Positions 52,401-61,876 of a DNA stretch of 64,000 nucleotides are shown in pieces. The DNA is taken from the NCBI RefSeq assembly GCF_002368195.1, contig NZ_AP018178.1, positions 8,824,645-8,888,644 of the forward strand. The letters are read 5' to 3'. Position 1 is the stretch's first letter. Each line of letters begins with the position of its first letter. The notes beneath the pieces were generated by a model. It was not told where the DNA came from. It was given only the letters and a program-made list of their open reading frames with translations, and made no database searches. The position numbers were made by a program, and so were the translations under genes. The stretch is from Calothrix sp. NIES-2100 (GTDB lineage Bacteria > Cyanobacteriota > Cyanobacteriia > Cyanobacteriales > Nostocaceae).

Positions 52401-54797
52401 TTACCTGGTAAAGAACATATAAAATCTACATTTAATCCCTTAATTAAAGGTATTCACAGCGGTTTAGAAGTTGGGAATATTACTCATGCTGGCTTAACAG
52501 TTATTGCTTATTGTACCCAACTATTCCTCTCTGGAGAAAACTTAGAATTAGTTAACAATCGTCAACATCAATATATTGATTTGCTGCGAAAGTTAAAACA
52601 ACAGCCTTATGTAAGATATGCCAGAATTTGGGGACAATTAGTTTTAAATCTTCAAGGTGCGGTTGCCAAAACCTGTGATTTAATTGGAGAAATTTTTGAT
52701 GAGACAAATATTGTCTCCTGGTTTGAGCAACCTAAGTACTATCAAGGACTTTTTGCCGCTTATATTGCTAAGTTAATGATTCTGTATATCTTCTCAGAAT
52801 ATGAGCAAGCTATTAATTACAGCAAAAAAGCTGCTCCTTATCAAAGAGCGACTTTAGGAATCATATTGCTTTCTGTTTACTACTTTTACTATTCTTTGGC
52901 GCTATTAGCTAACTATACGCAAATTGAAGTAGACAAACAAAGCCAACTCTTAGAACAAGTACAGGCTAATCAAGAAAAACTCAAGCATTGGGCAAACCAT
53001 GCACCATGTAACTTTCAACATAAATATGATCTAGTAGCCGCAGAAATCGCGAGAGTCCAAGGAGAAGTTTTAGCAGCAATGAATTTGTATGATTCTGCCA
53101 TTGCTGGCGCTGGCGAAAATGGCTACATTCAAGAAGAGTCTTTGGCAAACGAACGTGCTGCACTGTTTTACTTGGATTTGGGCAAAACTAAAATTGCCAA
53201 AACCTATATGACAGAGGCATATTATGGTTACATTAAATGGGGAGCGATCGCTAAGGTAACAGACTTAGAAAAACGCTATGCAGATTTGATTCCTCGCACT
53301 CAGGTTATCGGTAAAAGTAATCAAGGAATCATTGATGATTGGTTAACATCAATCACCGCTCTCCAAAATATCACCAGAATTACAAACAATAATAACACTA
53401 ACAATATCTTAGACTGGGGAACGGTGATGAAAGCTGCAGAAGCTATTTCCAGCGAAATTATTCTTGATAATCTCTTGAGAAAGCTGCTGCACATTCTGTT
53501 AGAAAATACAGCATCTCAGAAGGGATGTTTGATTTTAGAACAAGACGGTGAGTTATTTATCAAAGCCATTGATAAAGAACAAAACAATTCTTTGATCATC
53601 ATGCAATCTACCCCTGTAGAAAGCAGTGTAGATGTCCCAGTTTCCTTAATTAACTATGTTGCTAGAACCCAGCAAGCTTTAATTTTAGGCAATGCTAGCC
53701 AAGAAAATATTGCTAGCACCGATCCTTACATTCTCCAGCATCAACCAAAATCTGTTTTATGTACGCCCATTTTGTATCAAGGTAAATTGATTGGTATAAT
53801 TTATTTAGAGAATAACTTAACTACTGATGCATATACTAGCGATCGCTTAGAAATTCTCAAGCTTTTGTCAACCCAAGCCGCTATTGCCATTGAAAACGCT
53901 AGCCTTTACGCCCGTGAGCAAGAAAAAGCCCAACAACTGCAACAATCCCTAGAAAAACTCCAGCGTACGCAAGCGCAGCTAGTACAAACTGAAAAAATCT
54001 CGTCTCTAGGACAACTAGTAGCTGGCGTTGCTCACGAAGTCAACAATCCCGTGGGCTTCATCAGTGGTAGTCTCTGCAATGCCAAACAGTACATTGCAGA
54101 TTTATTTGCTCATTTAAATCTCTACCAGCAGCACTACTCAAATCCGCCGACAATTATCCAAGAACATGGAGAAGAGATTGAAATAGAGTATTTATTAGCA
54201 GATTTGCCGAAGATGATTGACTCGATGCAGCTAGGAAGCGATCGCATTCAAGATATTATGCAATCATTGCGGAATTATTCTCGGAATGATAATGGGCAAA
54301 GAAAACTTAGCGATGTTCATAAAGGGATAGACACCACATTGATGATCCTGCAACATCGGCTCAAAGCTAAATCTCATCGTCCAGCAATTCAAGTAATTAA
54401 AAACTATGGTAATTTACCACAAATTCCCTGTTACCTGGGACAACTCAATCAAGTGTTTATGAATTTATTGGCAAATGCCATTGATGCTTTAGACGCATCT
54501 AATGAAGGTAAGAAATATCATGATTTAGAGCAACAACCCAACATTATTCATATTCAAACAACAGTAGAAGATGAATATGCAGTAATTAGGATTGCAGACA
54601 ACGGACTCGGTATATCACAAGAAGTACAGCAGCTAATTTTTAATCCCTTCTTTACTACTAAAGCAGAAGGTAAAGGTACAGGGCTGGGATTATCTATCAG
54701 TCATCAAATTATTACCGAAAAACATGGTGGTACTCTTGAGTGTAATTCTTCTCCTGGTCAAGGTACAGAGTTTGTGATCCGCCTGCCATTGGACTAG
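49410..54797 (+). CDS. HstK-type Ser/Thr kinase-AAA-GAF-histidine kinase
   Basis: A 1795-residue paralogue of the protein at 27399, starting at GTG. Domains: Ser/Thr kinase (about 8-270, HKDIKPAN with a normal DFG, LTDFGIASRL), AAA/STAND ATPase (Walker A SGYSGIGKSSLV, Walker B IFLDDLQWAD), long helical repeat region, GAF (about 1350-1500), coiled coil and a histidine kinase. The acceptor His1542 lies in AGVAHEVNNPVGF, a different HisKA subtype from the 27399 protein (SHELRTPLN). The ATPase ends in KGTGLGLSISHQ. There is no receiver. It is a single gene; its inputs are unknown. Confidence 0.92.
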   Translation: MSALFGIPGYAVKEVVHEGIDTIVYRGTSQTNQQPVILKVLKADYPSLEQIFRLKHEYKIRENLNLAGVVKVYRIEDYEHRLVMVCEDFGGISLKQWLSTHKPSLLCFLNIAVSLARTIDSLHQYHIVHKDIKPANIIINPQSEQVKLTDFGIASRLDKETPQITNPNHMEGTLAYMSPEQTGRMNRCVDYRSDFYALGVTFYEILTEKLPFQSHEALELIHYHIAKQATPIQQLNPEVPEVLAAIIAKLMAKNAENRYQTAAGLLADLELCLEQLKTQGTISKFIPGERDRTANLLIPQKLYGREKEVFMLLSAFERVAASQSKIELVLVSGYSGIGKSSLVNEVHKPIVRQRGYFIRGKFDQFQRNIPYASLIQALQSLIQQLLTETNAQLELWKQKLLSALNGNGQVIIDVIPEVERIIGKQPLIPQLGLKEAQNRFNQVFQSFIQVFTQREHPLTIFLDDLQWADSASLDFIQVLMTNPDTQYLLLIGAYRDNEVTGSHPLLKTLEEISQAGTVIKNIVLYALELKHIQQILADTLNDGKTSLSLAELLFNKTQGNPFFFTQLLKTLHQDQLLKFDFAQGCWQWDLQHIQATGIADKSVVELVAGNIAKLPETTQNTLKLAACIGARFSLNILATVSEQRSLFVAAALEPALQAGLILPLSNEYNIPLLFADEELDMMGFDNSQITYRFLHDRVQQAAYSLILESQKQATHFKIGQLLLQSKSKSEIESRIFDIVNQFNYAIDLFSTQPQKDELAQLNLTAGHKAKASAAHEAAVSYLRIARELLAENCWQYQYNLSLDIYVEGAEAEYLTTNFELAQKLSDIVIQQAVNLLDLVKVYELIIDMNIAQTQQFQAVKVGIKAVEMLGIYLVSYTGDRHSLPQLPLLSDLATFPEMTDPCHLASIRILSKISAAAYQSAPDIYPQIVLTMVNLCLEHGHSSLASYVYGAYTAFLQSIIGDPAAAYHSGQIAFSLLEQYPAKELEVKVYMVVATYALPGKEHIKSTFNPLIKGIHSGLEVGNITHAGLTVIAYCTQLFLSGENLELVNNRQHQYIDLLRKLKQQPYVRYARIWGQLVLNLQGAVAKTCDLIGEIFDETNIVSWFEQPKYYQGLFAAYIAKLMILYIFSEYEQAINYSKKAAPYQRATLGIILLSVYYFYYSLALLANYTQIEVDKQSQLLEQVQANQEKLKHWANHAPCNFQHKYDLVAAEIARVQGEVLAAMNLYDSAIAGAGENGYIQEESLANERAALFYLDLGKTKIAKTYMTEAYYGYIKWGAIAKVTDLEKRYADLIPRTQVIGKSNQGIIDDWLTSITALQNITRITNNNNTNNILDWGTVMKAAEAISSEIILDNLLRKLLHILLENTASQKGCLILEQDGELFIKAIDKEQNNSLIIMQSTPVESSVDVPVSLINYVARTQQALILGNASQENIASTDPYILQHQPKSVLCTPILYQGKLIGIIYLENNLTTDAYTSDRLEILKLLSTQAAIAIENASLYAREQEKAQQLQQSLEKLQRTQAQLVQTEKISSLGQLVAGVAHEVNNPVGFISGSLCNAKQYIADLFAHLNLYQQHYSNPPTIIQEHGEEIEIEYLLADLPKMIDSMQLGSDRIQDIMQSLRNYSRNDNGQRKLSDVHKGIDTTLMILQHRLKAKSHRPAIQVIKNYGNLPQIPCYLGQLNQVFMNLLANAIDALDASNEGKKYHDLEQQPNIIHIQTTVEDEYAVIRIADNGLGISQEVQQLIFNPFFTTKAEGKGTGLGLSISHQIITEKHGGTLECNSSPGQGTEFVIRLPLD

Positions 54798-54866
54798 GAG
54801 CGCACAGAGATGCAACCCTAAAAATGATTGATGTTTGAATCTTGAATTTTGAATTTTGAATTAATA

Positions 54867-57113
54867 TTAGTTGCTACTGACAGTAATCACAGCTACCGGA
54901 CAGCGTGCTTTATTGAGAATTGCATCTACACGATGACCAAAAAACACTCGACCTGTGATTGTCTGAATACTGCTACCCAAAACAATCAAATCTACTTGCT
55001 TAGTATGGGCATATTTAAGAATTTCAAACTCGGGAATACCAGCCAAAATTGCCGTTTTGATTTCAGCACCAAATCCTCTTCCCACCTCAGCTTGCTGCTG
55101 CACAATCTGTTTGGCTATATCTGTTACTGAATGAATTGTCTGCTCCTCAAATAAAACATATTCGCGCTGAGTCCGGTTAACGACATTAATCAGAGTGACC
55201 GTTGCGCCAGTTTGAGCAGCAATTGTACTTGCAACCTCAACGCCGTGTAAGCTGTAATCGTTGCCACTAGTGGGTACTAAAATATGACCAAGTTTGTGAT
55301 AGCCAGTTGACTCGGTTGTAGATAAATTCGACTTCACCACCATTGTGGCGCAGGGAGCTTCCTGAACCACTCGATCAACTAACAAATTGAACACAGAACC
55401 ACGAGAACTTTGATTTCCGGTTGCACCCAACACAATCAAGTCATAGCCTTTATTAGCTTCTTTGAGAATCACATCAGCCTTATTTTGTCCTGATTCAACT
55501 TTGGTTTGCAGCAGCGAACCAGTAGGAAGATTCATTTCATCAACTACGGTAGCAATAGCGGTTTCTGCTGTATTATCTTGAACGGCAGTTGCTTGGGCAT
55601 TTACTGATTTACGTAGAGGCTTTTTATCACTTTTGGCATATAAAGCAGTCACTTCCAGGGAATTTTGCTGTGCTAGATGGTTAACTAACTGAGCAGCTAA
55701 CTTGACGTTAGGCCCGCCTTGAGTGGGTACTAATACGCGGCGAATACGCTTGACAAAGCTGCGGCTAGCCAGTTCTTCTTGCTCTAAGCGTTGGGCTTCT
55801 TCTTCACCAATTGAGACTTTGGAAAGTGACCAGCGTAACAAAGGCGGAGCCATGAGTGAAGTAACGATCGCCACCATGACGATAATGGAATACATCGGCG
55901 GATTCAGTACACCCAAGGAAACCCCAATGGTAGCAACGATAATCTCCATCGCGCCTCGGGCGTTCATTCCCGATCCCATTGCAATTCCTTCCCAGTGGCT
56001 TAATCCTCCTACACGGGAACCTAGATAAGCACCAGTGAATTTGCCAACACAGGCGATCGCTAACACCACCAAGCCAACGACAAATGTTTGGGGAACCAAC
56101 AGTTGTACTAAATCTACCTTTAATCCGGCTGTAGCAAAGAAAATCGGCGCGAGAAACCCAGCAGTAATCAGTTCGAGAGTCAAACCAGCTTCACGGCTAA
56201 AGCGTGGTGATTGTCCAGCCAAAATCCCCGTGACAAATGCCCCTAGAGCAGCTTCAATTCCTAGCTGGTGAGTAAAAGCCGCCGCACTCAACGCCAACAC
56301 CAATAAAGCTGATAAACTAGCTGTCGGCCCACCAATATAATCATCTACCCAGCGTAACACTCTGGCCATGAGCGATCGCCCTATGGTAAAAGCGATTCCC
56401 AAAAATAGTACTGCACCGCTAATTGACCTGAATACCGTCGGGAAATCAAATTTACCACTGGTCGCTAACCCAGACACTACTGACAGTAGAATCCAGCCCA
56501 AGGTATCATCGGTCATCCCCGCTGCGAGAGTTACCTGACCAATATCTCGCCGAATTAGCTTTAAATCCATTAACACCTTGGCAATTACTGGTACTGCTGA
56601 AATACTCATGGCAGTAGCAATAAACAGACTGAAAATTAACCTTTGCTCAGGGTTTGCCAAAAAGCTATCTGGGAGAAACCAACCCAACCCCAATCCAGTT
56701 GCAAAGGGAACAATAATACCCCCCAAGGAAATTAGTAATGCTGTTTTACCTTTACGGACAATCAAGTTTAGGTCTGTTTCTAATCCCGTCACAATTAGTA
56801 AAAACAGCACACCTAACCAAGAAACAACCGAAAGCAAATCAGACTGCACCTGACTTTTAGGAAAAATATGATGCTGTAAATTGGGCAAAATCCAGCCGAA
56901 TACCGATGGGCCCAGCAGCACCCCTGCAAGTAGTTCACCGACTACTGGTGGTAGCTGAATTCGTCGCATCAACTCCCCTAAGCCTCTAGCAACCAAGAGT
57001 AGCAAAGCTAATTCCAGTAACACTAGCAGCAACTCATGGTGACCAAGGGGCTTAATTAGACCTTTTTCTGGTAATGCGCCAGACGCAAGTAAAAGGTTAA
57101 GCAGTAAATTCAT
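54867..57113 (-). CDS. CPA2 cation/proton antiporter with two UspA-like domains
   Basis: This 748-residue protein has about 12 membrane helices (about 25-425; VVGELLAGVLLGPSVFGW, GLETDLNLI, GIEAALGAFVTGILAG, GSGMNARGAMEIIV), typical of the KefB/NapA-type CPA2 family. Two tandem universal-stress-protein domains follow in the cytosol (about 460-590, ending DLIVLGATGNQSSRG, and about 605-745, with GHILVPTSGNDY and DLIVLGSSIQTITGRVFFG). These could bind ATP and gate ion exchange. It exchanges Na+ or K+ for protons in the plasma or thylakoid membrane; specificity cannot be read. Confidence 0.92.
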   Translation of the reverse strand: MNLLLNLLLASGALPEKGLIKPLGHHELLLVLLELALLLLVARGLGELMRRIQLPPVVGELLAGVLLGPSVFGWILPNLQHHIFPKSQVQSDLLSVVSWLGVLFLLIVTGLETDLNLIVRKGKTALLISLGGIIVPFATGLGLGWFLPDSFLANPEQRLIFSLFIATAMSISAVPVIAKVLMDLKLIRRDIGQVTLAAGMTDDTLGWILLSVVSGLATSGKFDFPTVFRSISGAVLFLGIAFTIGRSLMARVLRWVDDYIGGPTASLSALLVLALSAAAFTHQLGIEAALGAFVTGILAGQSPRFSREAGLTLELITAGFLAPIFFATAGLKVDLVQLLVPQTFVVGLVVLAIACVGKFTGAYLGSRVGGLSHWEGIAMGSGMNARGAMEIIVATIGVSLGVLNPPMYSIIVMVAIVTSLMAPPLLRWSLSKVSIGEEEAQRLEQEELASRSFVKRIRRVLVPTQGGPNVKLAAQLVNHLAQQNSLEVTALYAKSDKKPLRKSVNAQATAVQDNTAETAIATVVDEMNLPTGSLLQTKVESGQNKADVILKEANKGYDLIVLGATGNQSSRGSVFNLLVDRVVQEAPCATMVVKSNLSTTESTGYHKLGHILVPTSGNDYSLHGVEVASTIAAQTGATVTLINVVNRTQREYVLFEEQTIHSVTDIAKQIVQQQAEVGRGFGAEIKTAILAGIPEFEILKYAHTKQVDLIVLGSSIQTITGRVFFGHRVDAILNKARCPVAVITVSSN

Positions 57114-57242
57114 GTGTTCAACTAGTGTGTGATTAATGCAGCTAGATTGCAGTCGTTACATAAAAATAATGATGAGGCAAAAATCCTCATCATCACAATT
57201 ACAGAATACCTATCAACCTTCCACCATTGTTGCAGCAACAAG

Positions 57243-57650
57243 CTAAACGAGTCCTGGGCCTCTACCCCGTTTGTCACCCTTGTCGGTTAACTCACCTTCT
57301 TTATCTTCATTTGCTTCGATGAGTTCCTCAGCACGGTTAGCAGTGTCTTGTTCTGCTGATTGTTTTGCATCGCCAGGTACTTCATAGTACATTTCTGGCT
57401 CAACAGCATAGTTGTTCAATAAACCTTCTTTATCAACCGTGTAACCGTCTGTAGTGCGTATGCTCTGGGGGTCGGTTTGGTCGTCGGTGGGAGCGCTGGC
57501 TTCTCTTTCTTCTGTGGGGACTGTTTTGTACGAGTCTCCTTCTCTTTCTTTACGTGCAGCGGTTTCCGCAGGGATAATACCTCTATCATATGCATCTGAT
57601 TCAACGCGATCGGATGAATCTATTGCTTTCTTAACTTCTTTATTAGCCAT
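57243..57650 (-). CDS. Hydrophilic acidic protein, probably stress-related
   Basis: This 135-residue protein is almost devoid of hydrophobic stretches and rich in Glu, Asp, Lys and Thr. It includes KAIDSSDRVESDAYDRGIIP, TDPQSIRTTDGYTVDKEGLL and a C-terminal Gly/Arg tail GDKRGRGPGLV. It looks intrinsically disordered and resembles small stress hydrophilins of cyanobacteria, without a named domain I can assign. A good ribosome binding site (GAGGA) precedes ATG 57650. It heads a run of minus-strand stress or membrane genes. Confidence 0.65.
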   Translation of the reverse strand: MANKEVKKAIDSSDRVESDAYDRGIIPAETAARKEREGDSYKTVPTEEREASAPTDDQTDPQSIRTTDGYTVDKEGLLNNYAVEPEMYYEVPGDAKQSAEQDTANRAEELIEANEDKEGELTDKGDKRGRGPGLV

Positions 57651-57849
57651 AAATCAAGTCCTCGTTAAACTTTTTTTTGATTAACTTCTTGAACTAGATT
57701 AAGCTTTTAATCTAGATAAAAATACTATCTTTAGAAGTGAATTACTTACAATAATCAACTATTTACTCTATCCAAAGATATATATATTATTTTCCTATTT
57801 TCCTGGGTTTGATAGGTTTGTAGTCTGCACAAAGCGTGCTTAAAAATCC

Positions 57850-57962
57850 AGGACTTCAGTCCTGACTACGAATTCATTAAAATTAACGACATGTAGCAGT
57901 TCTGTTTGATGTGTGAAAATCGATATGCTCAGATCCCAGACTTCTTTAAGAAGTCTGGGATC
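57850..57962. other. Two hairpins in the 57651-58025 spacer
   Basis: AGGACT-TC-AGTCCT at 57850-57863, and a perfect 15-bp palindrome GATCCCAGACTTCTT/AAGAAGTCTGGGATC at 57932-57962 with a 1-nt centre. The second is close to the CAAD gene stop (58026) and may end its transcript. Confidence 0.6.
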
Positions 57963-58025
57963 TTATTGAAGAGAATGATTTAGGTTTTCTAGATAAAGCA
58001 ATAGCTTAAAGTGGCGGTATCTTTA

Positions 58026-58457
58026 TTAGCCGACAATTTGATTTTGGAAATGTCGAATTTCCTGAGCTAATTCTTGCCGACTGGAAGCTTTGATCAGATA
58101 ACGGAAACTAAACCAAGTTGTGTAACCAATACCAATTAACTCAAAAGTTGGTGCAACTAAAGGAATCCCATTGATTGCACCTAGAATTGCTAACACTACT
58201 TTTAGTGTGACAATCGCAGACAAAATCAAAACTAGAGTGATCAAAGGCTGTTGATATTGATTAAAAAATCTGCCTAAATATACCGGAAGCTGTGCTAAGA
58301 AGTCAGAAACTTGACCACCAATTTGTTGCCATTGCTCATTAGATTGACTAGCTGGAGGTAGCTTTGGCAAGTTTTGATTGTCTACACCTGTAAGAGCTAC
58401 AGTTGCTTCTGTGGAGTTAGAGTTGGCTAATTCAATTTGTGGTTGTTCGGTTGCCAT
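58026..58457 (-). CDS. CAAD-domain membrane protein (CURT1-like)
   Basis: This 143-residue protein has a disordered N-terminal part (about 1-55), then a CAAD/CURT1 domain. The domain has two membrane helices (about 72-92, PLITLVLILSAIVTLKVVLA, and about 98-118) with flanking amphipathic helices ending SSRQELAQEIRHFQNQIV. CAAD domains are found alone or appended to aminoacyl-tRNA synthetases in cyanobacteria; the CURT1 relatives curve thylakoid membranes. This free-standing form probably acts in thylakoids. Confidence 0.88.
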   Translation of the reverse strand: MATEQPQIELANSNSTEATVALTGVDNQNLPKLPPASQSNEQWQQIGGQVSDFLAQLPVYLGRFFNQYQQPLITLVLILSAIVTLKVVLAILGAINGIPLVAPTFELIGIGYTTWFSFRYLIKASSRQELAQEIRHFQNQIVG

Positions 58458-58557
58458 AATTTTTGTATTGTGTTCTTAACCAGAGTTTTGATTATTGATT
58501 CAATGTCAATCAATATAATAGTCTAGATTGTCGTTAAAAATCATTGCAATCGCGACA

Positions 58558-58667
58558 AAAGCCTATAATCAATTATATAATATTTTTTGATTACAGGCTT
58601 TGGTTTTTATTAAAAAGTCGTTGATTGTTGACGGTTCACAGTTAACAGTCAACCGTCAACTGTGAAC
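58558..58667 (-). terminator. Paired hairpins downstream of the BON-domain gene
   Basis: An imperfect stem AAAGCCTATAATCAA/TTGATTACAGGCTTT (58558-58601) and a perfect stem GTTCACAGTT/AACTGTGAAC (58634-58667). Between them, on the minus strand, runs GACTTTTTAAT. They fit a terminator region for the gene at 58695. Confidence 0.55.
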
Positions 58668-58694
58668 ATTTTTTTTACTTGGAACTCCCTATTG

Positions 58695-59165
58695 TTATCT
58701 ATTTTGCTGAGTTGGCGGAGCAACTACTGCTTTTACCACTACTTTGGTCACACCTTTAATCTCCTTTGATAAAGGTACAATTTTATCGAACTGTTGCTGA
58801 TTATTTACAGTTCCACCAACAGTAACTGTACCATCTTTGGCAGCTTCAACTGTAAGAGCGCCATTAGGAATATTAGCCTCTAATTTAGAGCGAACTTCGC
58901 TAGCAAGGTCACCTGTAGCTCTGTTTGTATCGCCGCCAGTAGTGTTGTTCCGCTGTTCACGAGCGCGAATATCAGAATTTAATTGTCTGCGGCGAGTCTC
59001 GCTTTGAGCATCTTTTTGAGCAGCTTCCGTTGCTTGAGCATCTGGTTTTTGCACTGCTTCGTTGGGATTATTAGGTGCTGATTCACTTGTTTTTTCAGTA
59101 TTATTACAAGCAACAGCACCGAAAATTAGAAGACTGCTAATTAAGAAAGGTGTTAGTTTTTTCAT
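58695..59165 (-). CDS. BON-domain lipoprotein
   Basis: This 156-residue protein has a lipoprotein signal (MKKLTPFLISSLLIFGAVAC, Cys20) and an Ala/Glu/Gln-rich linker (about 21-85). One BON domain follows (about 85-148, ASEVRSKLEANIPNGALTVE, KDGTVTVGGTVNNQQQFDKI). BON domains bind membranes or peptidoglycan and occur in osmotic-stress proteins such as OsmY. It is next to the 17M-domain stress protein gene on the same strand with a 108-bp gap. Confidence 0.9.
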   Translation of the reverse strand: MKKLTPFLISSLLIFGAVACNNTEKTSESAPNNPNEAVQKPDAQATEAAQKDAQSETRRRQLNSDIRAREQRNNTTGGDTNRATGDLASEVRSKLEANIPNGALTVEAAKDGTVTVGGTVNNQQQFDKIVPLSKEIKGVTKVVVKAVVAPPTQQNR

Positions 59166-59273
59166 TTCTTTGCTCTTGGTATAAAATGCGAATTTTGGTT
59201 TGTGCTGAGGTGTGTGGGAGGAAGCAGGAGCAAGTTTTTTGACTCTTGCTCCAATTACTGAAATTTATGCGCC

Positions 59274-61172
59274 CTATAGGGTTTCATCTCGGCGATCAAC
59301 AATCAACACAGCTGGCTCATCTCTACCCAATTCAGCTGGATGATTGATGCGAGAAGTATCAACAACATTTCGGTCGTGGTGATGCACTCGGTCTAAATCA
59401 GTAGCGTCATAAACGGCAAATTCTTCAATTCCCCGACGTTTGAGGATAGTTTCAGCTTGGTGAATTTCCGATTCTGTACCATCGACCATGACAATATAGT
59501 CGCCGCGTTGGAAGCGATCGCCATACACTCGCGCCCGATTTTCGGGAATTCCTAAACCGACCAATCCGCCTGTAATTCCACCTGCGGCTGCACCGATCGC
59601 ACCGCCTGCGGCTGTTGTGGCTAAGGCTGTAGCTACTGCACCCCCAGCTATTACAGGGCCGACTCCGGGGATAGCTAATGCACCCAAACCGACTAATAAA
59701 CCACCTAAACCGCCCAAGGCTGCACCTGTAGCTGCACCTGCTTTAGCACCTTCATCTGCTTTATTGCCAGTGCCAAGGTTTCTATCTACACCAGTATTCA
59801 CCCCAGCAATGCGATCGCCATCTGTGTTTTTGGCAATAATTGAGACTCGGCTCATGGGGAAACCAGCATCGCGCAGTTCTGTGAGTGCTGCTTCTGCATC
59901 GCGTCGGTGCGCAAATACACCAATCGCTCTTCTATTTGCGTGAACGTTACCTGTATGCACGCCACCTGTATGAAGGTCACCAACTGGGCGATCGTGGTGA
60001 TGCACTCGATCTAAATCAGTGGCATCATAAACGGCGAATTCTTCAATTCCCCGACGTTTGAGAATGGCTTCAGCTTGGTGAATTTCCGATTCTGTACCAT
60101 CGACCATGACAATATAGTCACCGCGTTGGAAGCGATCGCTATACACTCGCGCCCGATTTTCGGGAATTCCTAAACCGACCAATCCGCCTGTAATCCCACC
60201 TGCGGCTGCACCGATCGCACCACCTGCGGCTGTTGTGGCTAAGGCTGTAGCTACTGCGCCTCCAGCAATTACAGGGCCGACTCCGGGGATAGCTAATGCA
60301 CCCAAACCGACCAATAAACCACCTAAACCGCCCAATGCTGCGCCTGTAGCTGCACCTGCTTTCGCACCTTCATCTGCTTTATTCCCAGTGCCGACGTTTC
60401 TATCTACACCAGTATTCACCCCAGCAATGCGATCGCCATCTGTGTTTTTGCCAATGATTGAGACTCGGCTCATGGGGAAACCAGCATCTCGCAGTTCTGT
60501 CAGTGCTGCTTCTGCATCGCGTCGGTGCGCAAATACACCAATCGCTCTTCTATTTGCCCGAACATCTCCATGAGTACCAACAGGAGTACCAACGGGAGCA
60601 ACAGGAGCACCAGGAACATCATATTCGCTGCGTGGTCTGTCATAAACATTGAAGTCTTCAATATTCCAACGGCGCAGAATAGGTTCGGCTCTAGCAATTT
60701 CTTCGTCTGTGCCATCGATAATTACTAAATAACCGCCTCGCTCAACTCTTTCGTTGTAAACTCTGGCTTGTTCTTCGGGGATTCCTAAACCAATTAATCC
60801 GCCAAGTAAACTACCAGCTGCCGCACCGATGGCACCACCAGCTATAGTTGTAGCCAAGGCTGTAGCTGCTGCGCCAGCCAACATGATGGGGCCAATTCCG
60901 GGGATTGCTAAAGTACCAAGACCAACCAACAAGCCTGTCAAACCACCCAATGCACCACCGGAAACTGCGCCGACTTTTGCACCTTCATCAGCTTTATCGC
61001 CGACGCGCTCTTCTACTGGCGTTCCAGCAATTTCACGGTTATTGTCTCCATCTCTGGCAACTACTGATACTCTATCCATGACAATCCCAGCATTGCCCAA
61101 CTCGCGCAGAGCTTGCTCAACATCACTACGATTATGAAATACGCCTATAGCACGTCTAGTTACTACAACCAT
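59274..61172 (-). CDS. Triple general-stress-protein 17M-like protein
   Basis: 632 residues made of three tandem units of about 200. Each has an N-terminal segment of the 17M/YflT type (RRAIGVFHNRSDVEQALREL, then RVSVVARDGD), a Gly/Ala-rich helical hairpin region (GGLTGLLVGLGTLAIPGIGP, ATALATTIAGGAIGAAAGSL) and a C-terminal segment like YLVIIDGTDEEIARAEPILR. Units 2 and 3 differ at only 4 of 190 residues, so the second duplication is recent. The Gly-rich part resembles glycine-zipper membrane-associating sequences. A strong ribosome binding site (AGGAGAAACAA) precedes ATG. Role: stress response by family name; the mechanism is unknown. Confidence 0.88.
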   Translation of the reverse strand: MVVVTRRAIGVFHNRSDVEQALRELGNAGIVMDRVSVVARDGDNNREIAGTPVEERVGDKADEGAKVGAVSGGALGGLTGLLVGLGTLAIPGIGPIMLAGAAATALATTIAGGAIGAAAGSLLGGLIGLGIPEEQARVYNERVERGGYLVIIDGTDEEIARAEPILRRWNIEDFNVYDRPRSEYDVPGAPVAPVGTPVGTHGDVRANRRAIGVFAHRRDAEAALTELRDAGFPMSRVSIIGKNTDGDRIAGVNTGVDRNVGTGNKADEGAKAGAATGAALGGLGGLLVGLGALAIPGVGPVIAGGAVATALATTAAGGAIGAAAGGITGGLVGLGIPENRARVYSDRFQRGDYIVMVDGTESEIHQAEAILKRRGIEEFAVYDATDLDRVHHHDRPVGDLHTGGVHTGNVHANRRAIGVFAHRRDAEAALTELRDAGFPMSRVSIIAKNTDGDRIAGVNTGVDRNLGTGNKADEGAKAGAATGAALGGLGGLLVGLGALAIPGVGPVIAGGAVATALATTAAGGAIGAAAGGITGGLVGLGIPENRARVYGDRFQRGDYIVMVDGTESEIHQAETILKRRGIEEFAVYDATDLDRVHHHDRNVVDTSRINHPAELGRDEPAVLIVDRRDETL

Positions 61173-61876
61173 TTGTTTCTCCTGGAAATAAGAAAATTAC
61201 TTAAAACAGCTAATTTATTAAGCTCGATAGTTCTATTTATGCTGTTTTTTAAATTAATTTTCATCAATCATTTGGAAGAAATTATTTATCTATCATTGGA
61301 TATAGATAAATTAAAAATCTGCAAAATATATCCAAATATATAACTTTGAAATCTGTTTTCATGAGTTGTTTTATATAAACAATTCCAGATTTATAGCAAT
61401 TCTAAATTCTGCGCTCACAACTTGAACCCCGACTAACTAAAGAATTCGGGTATGTGAAGCCTACTGATTTTCACCAATCAAATCAGACTGCTAGACAATT
61501 TTTACAATTATTAACATTTGCCAATATTTTTGTAACCTCAAAAACAAAATAAATTTAACTCATAGGTAGGGTTTCTCATATTTAAATTTGATATCAAATA
61601 GGCTTGTTCCGGATAAAAAATTTTTTTTGTGAATATTGTCCGTGAATTGAATTAATAAAATCACTAGCTTAATTGTCGGCTGGGCAATGCCTACGTTTTA
61701 TTACAAAAATAAAATTTTAGCCTCATATATACTAAGTCAACAAGAAGTATATCTTTTGATTAATAAATTTATTACTTAGGAAAGTGTATCTATTTATAAC
61801 TGCTTTCTAGACTGATAAATAAGCCATTTTCTCAAGAAATGGAATTTTATTCATCGCACGGAAGAGAGTAAATACT
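61173..61876. other. 704-bp AT-rich divergent spacer
   Basis: It separates the 17M-type gene (minus) from the gene at 61877 (plus). It has no tandem arrays, no HIP1 site and no credible frame; promoters for both directions should lie here. The 76-aa frame at 61113-61343 overlaps the start of the 17M-type gene and is not supported. Confidence 0.4.

Noticed and set aside
59617..61137. Plus-strand Ala/Pro-rich frames within the triple stress protein gene
   Set aside because: They are antisense shadows of the Gly/Ala-rich repeats in the minus-strand gene.
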